From Megachile rotundata (taxonomy: Eukaryota > Arthropoda > Insecta > Hymenoptera > Megachilidae): a DNA stretch of 64,000 nt. The stretch spans positions 9,176,001 through 9,240,000 of the forward strand of contig NC_134988.1 in the NCBI RefSeq assembly GCF_050947335.1, read 5' to 3'. The notes beneath the pieces are model-generated. The model saw only the letters and a list, made by a program, of their open reading frames with translations. It did no database searches and was not told the DNA's origin. A program made the position numbers and the translations under genes. Each line of letters starts with the position of its first letter. The first letter of the stretch is position 1. Of this stretch, positions 58,670-64,000 are shown one piece after another.

Positions 58670-60410
58670 GCATGCAAAGTGCAATATTTCGGCACTTTGA
58701 CGACGTAGTATGGTTCCTGAGGCATTTAGAAACAAATTTCTATTAGGGTTTGATGCGTTTTGATGCCTAATAAAGCCAGAAAACCAATTTTTGTACAATT
58801 CGGTCCAAAACGGTACAGGTGGCGCCATCTAGCGGCGAGCGGCGGAACTACGAAAAACTAAAATTTCGATTTTCTCAAGAACTAGGGACTTTTCTGAAAT
58901 TCTGAGATATACAAATTGTTCCTTGTCGCCCACGGAATCGGACGAATGTAATTATAGCTTGCTAGGACAATTATTAAGGAAAATAGAAAAATAGCCCATT
59001 TCATGGACTAAAAAATTGCCGTCCATCTAGCGGTGAAAGTTGGAACTACAAAAATAGAAAATCTCGATTTTATCGAAAACTAGGGACTTTTCCGAAATTC
59101 TGAGATATACAAATTGTTCCTTGTCGCCTACGGAATCGAACGAATCTAATTATAGCCTGCTAGGACCATTATTAAAGACAATAGAAAAATAGCCCATTTT
59201 ATGGACTAAAAAATTGGCGTCCATCTAGCGGTGAAAGTTGGAACTACAAAAATATAAAAATACGATTTTCTCGAAAACTAGCAAACTTTGAGTACTTCTG
59301 AGGCTCAGAAAGTGTTATGTGATCGCATTAGAAGCAAAGTAAAGCAATAAAAGCTTCCTGAAAGCTTTAATAAAGAAAATAAGAAAAATGCCATTTTATG
59401 GGGAAAATTTGTGGCGCCATCTAGCGGCGAAACTGCGAACTAAACCGAAAAACGTATGTCCGAACACGCGTTAAGGGTCAAATAAAAATTGATTTTCTGG
59501 GCTTAATAGGTAAAAAAATGAATAACTTATTCAACAAAAATTACTTTAAAATGTCTAAAGAAGCATACTACGTCGTCAAAGTTGCGAAATATTACTTTTT
59601 ATATTTTTCCTTAACGCGTGTTCGGACATACGTTTTTCGGTTTAGTTCGCAGTTTCGCCGCTAGATGGCGCCACAAATTTTCTCCATAAAATGACATTTT
59701 TTTTATTTTCTTTATTAAAGCCTTTAGAAAGCTTTTATTGCATTATTTTGCTGTTGATGCGATCACATAACACTCTCTGAGCCTCAGAAGTACTCAAGGT
59801 TCGCTAATTTTCGAGAAAATCGCTATTTTATATTTTTGTAGTTCCAACTTTTACCGCTAGATGGACGGCAATTTTTTAGTCCATGAAATGGGCTATTTTT
59901 CTATTTTCCTTAATAATTGTCCTAGCAAGCTATAGTTACATTCGTTCGATTCCGTAGGCGACAAGGAACAATTTGTATATCTCAGAATTTCGGAAAAGTC
60001 CCTAGTTTTCGAGGAAATCGAGATTTTCTATTTTTGTAGTTCCAACTTTCACCGCTAGATGGACGGCAATTTTTTAGTCCATGAAATGGGCTATTTTTCT
60101 ATTTTCCTTAATAATTGTCCTAGCAAGCTATAATTACATTCGTCCGATTCCGTGGGCGACAAGGATCAATTTGTATATCTCAGAATTTCGGAAAAGTCCC
60201 TGGTTTTTGAGAAAATCGAAATTTTAGTTTTTCGTAGTTCCGCCGCTCGCCGCTAGATGGCGCCACCTGTACCGTTTTGGACCGAATTCGACAAAAATTG
60301 ATTTTCTGGCTTTATTAGACATCAAAACGCATCAAACCCTAATAGAAATTTGTTTCTAAATGCCTCAGGAACCATACTACGTCCTCAAAGTGGCGAAATA
60401 TTCATTTTTT
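58670..60410. repeat. Inverted repeat with mirrored CTCF-like sites
   Basis: The left arm (about 58670-59475) is repeated in reverse complement at 59610-60410. The arms are themselves built of 190-bp tandem units (TTGTTCCTTGTCGCCCACGG .. CCATCTAGCGG). CCGCTAGATGG(CGCC) sites lie on the minus strand at 58821, 59023, 59221 and 59413, and on the plus strand at 59658, 59854, 60052 and 60250. The 134-bp centre copies the motif block that also closes both outer ends (ATTGATTTTCTGG .. CATACTACGTC). No open frame is kept. Confidence 0.92.
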
Positions 60411-61920
60411 TATTTTCCTTATATGCGTGGTCGGACCCTCATTCTTTAGGTTTAGTTCACTCGTTTCGCCGCTAAATGGACGCCAATTTTTTAGTCCATA
60501 AACTGCACTATTTGTAACGGTTTACTACTGCGCATAGGGTCAAAATTCAAAATTGACCGTTAATTTCCAGGAATGTATTTAAGCGCAGAGTGAAATTTTT
60601 TCACCCCTTAAACCTGGACAGCTTATGTTAGTCTCGATATGTCCAAGAATATTGTTTGAATATAAAGCTCCTAGCGCTCTGTAAATCAATTTTTCTAACT
60701 TATTGTCCCGGTAGAACAATTTATGACCGTCAACAGATCATAAAACTGCCTTATTATATGATAAAGCATAATTGTTTATTTCGAGAGTTTCGCACTCAGC
60801 TGCTAGGTGACAGAAGCGTCGCCATTTTTTTCAGACAATGCGCGCGAAAATGCTGCAATAACTGAAATGAAGCTTCCAGAAAGCTTTCACTTTTTCTAAT
60901 TAATTATTTTGTAATAAACTAATGTCTTCTATATCTTCATTACATTTTAAATCTTCGAGATTTTGCTATGAACATTAATATGAATACAAATATAGTTACA
61001 AGAGGACTTTATATTCTGGAGGTCTCAGAATCGATCTAGTATTTTACGGTAAAACTGTAGACAGTATAATTATTCTAATTATACATCGATTCCAGTACTT
61101 TATCTAAACTGTAATACTATGTGAATTACTGTGTCGCGAATAAATATTTTACTAAGGCCAGTGACGTGTAAAAGTAAGTTAAGAATAGCGCGGGAAATTT
61201 GAAATATAAAACAAAAATTACCCATTAGTCAAACTGATAGACACAGAATAAAAGTTCTTACTTAAAAACTACTTATTCTTTTCTTTTTATTCTTTTCCTT
61301 GTAATCAAGTACTGAATCACTAATTATAGAATTTAAAACTAAAATTAAGAAAATAAAATCAGTTATTTTAACCTGTGAACAGTTTATATAAGGTACAGTA
61401 TTTTTAACTTCTTTAAATTTTATAATACAAGGTTATATTACTTGAAAGACTATAACTACAAGACAAGAAAAGTATCTTCATAAATCTTCAAGAATAAAGA
61501 TAAATATATGACACGTTTAGCTATTTTGGTTTCCAGTTATGTCGGAAACACGTGTGTTGAAGAACGCATTATAAAATATTTGGCAAGTTACGAGTCCCTA
61601 GCGTTGCATTTAGGGGATTCCCTCGTTTACAAATGTTCTTCTCTTCAAAAATCAAACAAATTAATTTCTGATTTACACTAAATAAATAAATATTTATGTT
61701 AAATGAATTTATCATAAATTTGAGTTAGATTTCATAAATCTATTACATCCAAAGACTCGTGACCCCCGTCTCATAAATTCTAACGACTGTTTCGAGAATC
61801 AGTTAACTGATTTACGATGTTTTTACAATGTCGCAGTACTAAAATAATGTAGAAGGCGGTAAAATTTGGTTAGAATTAGCAAATAGAATTTTCGAGTAAT
61901 GGACACGTCGCATACGCCAA
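60411..61920. other. Non-coding sequence right of the inverted repeat
   Basis: A degraded CCGCTAAATGGACG copy at 60468 shows that the 58.7-kb repeat once reached further. GCGCGGGAAA (E2F type) occurs at 61188. The open frame 60656-60865 (+) starts at a non-ATG codon and is not supported. Confidence 0.4.
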
Positions 61921-61930
61921 GCGTGTGATT

Positions 61931-61960
61931 GTCACGTGACCAAGGAATATATTTAAGCAG
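61931..61960 (+). promoter_or_regulatory. GTCACGTGAC palindrome with TATA-like box
   Basis: GTCACGTGAC at 61931-61940 is a perfect CLEAR/E-box palindrome (MITF/TFE family). ATATATTTAAG follows at 61947. A start site near 61980 would be expected on +. The first ATG (61976) opens only 13 codons, so the transcript, if any, is unknown. Confidence 0.35.
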
Positions 61961-62289
61961 CTGGCGGTAAACTAATGTTGATTGTTCCGTTGAACGAGAG
62001 GTTAACCGACAATTGAACTACTCTTCTTACGTTGTTATTAAATGGCGATAATGACCAGCTACTCTTTTTTCTATGTAAAATCCAGATGTAAACATAATCA
62101 TGATTTTTAGAAACCTCTTTTGACCGAGTAAAATAGAATACCATAAGTCAGGAACAAAACACGTGTTCTCTTAACCTAACCTTGTTAACCATCTGCTGTT
62201 AAGTATTAACTATAACTAACAAGTTTACATTTTAATATTAGGTTATCAATTTTTATTTTACAAAGTGTAATTGAATTATAGTTTTTAAA
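61961..62289. other. Unique sequence
   Basis: No supported gene. Confidence 0.4.
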
Positions 62290-62750
62290 TAAAGTAAATA
62301 TTTTTCTCAATATATTAATATACTTTCTTACTTACAAACTTCTGAACCTTTCTAGAAGATCCATACAGACGCCATATTGTTTTTTATGCAACAAAATGGC
62401 TGCATCACTTATGAATTAATCTTGACTTAAATTTAATTTTCGATCGTTTTTAATATACTTTAATATACTTTCTTACTTATAAACTTCTGAACCTTTCTAG
62501 AGGATCCCATACAGCCACCATTTTGTTTTTTATGCAACAAAATGGCTGCATCACTTATGAATTAATCTTGACTTAAATTTAATTTTCGATCGTTTTTAAT
62601 ATACTTTAATATACTTTTTTACTTATAAACTTCTGAACCTTTCTAGAGGGTCCCATGCAGACGCCATTTTGTTTTCTATGCAACAAAATGGCTGCATCAC
62701 TTATGAACCAATCTTGACTTAAATTTAATTTTCGACCATTTTCATTATTG
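62290..62750. repeat. Tandem repeat, 145-bp unit, three copies
   Basis: TACTTTCTTACTTATAAACT at 62321, 62466 and 62612. Each unit has GCCA(T/C)(C)ATTTTGTTTT and CAACAAAATGGCTGCATCAC in inverted arrangement, forming a small hairpin. Confidence 0.93.
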
Positions 62751-63153
62751 ATTCTTAAACTTCACACTGTTTACTTACAAATTTGAATACGTAATTATAG
62801 TTTGAGTGTTATAGCACGAGTTCTGTAAAGTCTGGTTCATAAATGACCCAACTTATGAAAGAAATAATTACGAATAACTTTATAATATGCTTTCGTCATT
62901 CTCCGACGAGTTCTCGATATTTTCCGATGAAAAATCCGACGCAAAATGATGTAATTCCATAAGAATATTTGAAACTTGAGTCTTGTTTATTACGAGCGGC
63001 CATATTTCATCGGTTGTAGACAGTTTAGTGCGTAGTGAATCAATTAGAAGCAATTAGTAGCGCTAAACGAGAGACTTGCTACCGAACCTTGACAGTGAAA
63101 CACGAAACGCTCTAATTCTCACAATTTCATGGAAAAACTACAAGCAACTTCAA
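62751..63153. other. Possible promoter/leader region
   Basis: Moderately complex, CpG-richer from 62890. No TATA box. It precedes the candidate exon at 63154. Confidence 0.3.
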
Positions 63154-63270
63154 ATGTTAGTTACAGTAGAGGGTACTGCGCGTGTAGCTGTTCGACATTT
63201 TATTCAAAGCGAGATTTCTAACCTTGTTAATCTATGCAGTAATGTCAACTGTCTTCTCGTCGTTCTAAAG
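63154..63270 (+). CDS. Candidate first coding exon, gene unknown
   Basis: ATG at 63154 gives 39 codons ending at the donor CTAAAG|GTTAGTG. The peptide starts MLVTVEGTARVAVRHFIQSE and ends NCLLVVLK. The frame is open back to about 63076 without another ATG. It looks more protein-like than surrounding frames but matches no family known to me. Later exons would lie beyond the window. Confidence 0.25.
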
Positions 63271-63414
63271 GTTAGTGACAGTTCAAAATCTATTTATACA
63301 ATGAGAGATATACTGGTTGACCATTTATCAAAACGAAATAGATTTGGCAATGTGCTCTCACATAACTGAACTACCTGTATGAGCTAACCAAACTTAACCC
63401 AACCTGAATTAGAT

Positions 63415-63905
63415 GCTACTTAAACAAACTTAATCAAATATGATTTAATTGAATTTAACTAACCAAACTTAATCAAACATAATTTAATTGAATTTAACTA
63501 ACCAAACTTAATCAAACATAATTTAATTGAATTTAACCAACCAAACTTAATCAAACATAATTTAATTGAATTTAACCAACCAAACCTAATCAAACATAAT
63601 TTAATTAAATTTAACTAACCAAATTTAATCAAACATAATTTAATTGAATTTAACCAACCAAACTTAATCAAACATAATTTAATTGAATTTAACTAATCAA
63701 ACTTAATCAAACATAATTTAATTGAATTTAACCAACCAAACTTAATCAAACATAATTTAATTGAATTTAACTAATCAAACTTAATCAAGCATAATTTAAT
63801 TGAATTTAACCAACCAAACTTAATCAAACATAATTTAATTGAATTTAACCAACCAAATTTAATCGGACATAATTTAATTGAATTTAACTAACCAAACTTA
63901 ATGTG
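63415..63905. repeat. Satellite-like array, 39-bp unit, about 12 copies
   Basis: AATTTAATTGAATTTAACCA followed by ACCAAACTTAATCAAACAT, repeated every 39 bp (for example 63481, 63520). Homogeneous, with T/C changes at one or two positions. Confidence 0.96.
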
Positions 63906-63967
63906 ATATTCTAACTTGACTAATTTAATATAACACGATAAATGTAACTCAACTTGATGTAAACAAA

Positions 63968-63980
63968 CCTAACCTAACCT
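63968..63980 (-). repeat. Short telomere-type run (CCTAACCTAACCT)
   Basis: Two and a half CCTAA units, complement of the insect TTAGG telomere repeat, near the window edge. Interstitial and too short to call a telomere. Confidence 0.4.
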
Positions 63981-64000
63981 CATTTAGCTTAATTCAACTT

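Noticed and set aside
63968..63980. Telomere end at the right edge
   Set aside because: Only two to three CCTAA units; such words are scattered elsewhere in the window (for example 42978).

Overview
The window is a stretch of an insect nuclear genome. It is very AT-rich, with widely spaced short exons and GT..AG introns, many simple-sequence arrays and transposon relics. Short TTAGG-type (AACCTAACCTAACC) runs suggest an arthropod with TTAGG telomeres. The overall look (AT-rich, CpG-rich islands at candidate promoters) suggests Hymenoptera, perhaps a bee; this is inference, because no sequence search was possible.

Only one gene is firmly recognised. It is the 3' part of ATP6AP2 (V-ATPase accessory protein 2, the prorenin-receptor homologue), three exons on the + strand at 298-1890, holding the juxtamembrane region, the single transmembrane helix and the conserved cytoplasmic tail. 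Other coding evidence is limited to splice-supported candidate exons: 7150-7228 with 9030-9085 (+), 36408-36441 with 51985-52044 (+), and 54520-54638 (-). CpG-rich or TATA-containing candidate promoters lie near 4.1, 6.4, 20.9, 36.1, 49.6 and 61.9 kb. None of these could be assigned to a named gene.

Most of the window is repeats. Eight blocks of one 8/16-bp minisatellite family lie at 7.5, 12, 13.5, 20, 23.4, 26.4, 34.6 and 46.9 kb, four in each orientation. They create long stop-free reading frames that are not convincing genes. Other tandem arrays have longer units: 85-96 bp (10.7 kb), about 145-162 bp (21.7 kb), 150 bp (39.4 kb), 155 bp (40.4 kb), 132 bp (41.6 kb), 131 bp (42.9 kb), 22/144 bp TC-rich (48.4 kb), 12 bp (49.8 kb), 171 bp (52.9 kb), 40/80 bp (54.9 kb), 180 bp (58.2 kb), 145 bp (62.3 kb) and 39 bp (63.4 kb). 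Several units carry textbook transcription-factor motifs (CRE, E2F, NRF1).

Mobile-element traces are a Tc1-like MITE with TA target duplication (25.2 kb), two clear decayed Tc1-like transposase fragments (44.6 and 55.4 kb) and a doubtful third (15.2 kb), a foldback element (18.5-19.2 kb), a 0.5-kb dispersed repeat present twice (15.6 and 56.0 kb), and two large inverted repeats. One has arms of about 1.1 kb around a 2.1-kb spacer (29.2-33.4 kb). The other (58.7-60.4 kb) carries an ordered, mirror-image set of CTCF-like CCGCTAGATGGCGCC sites.
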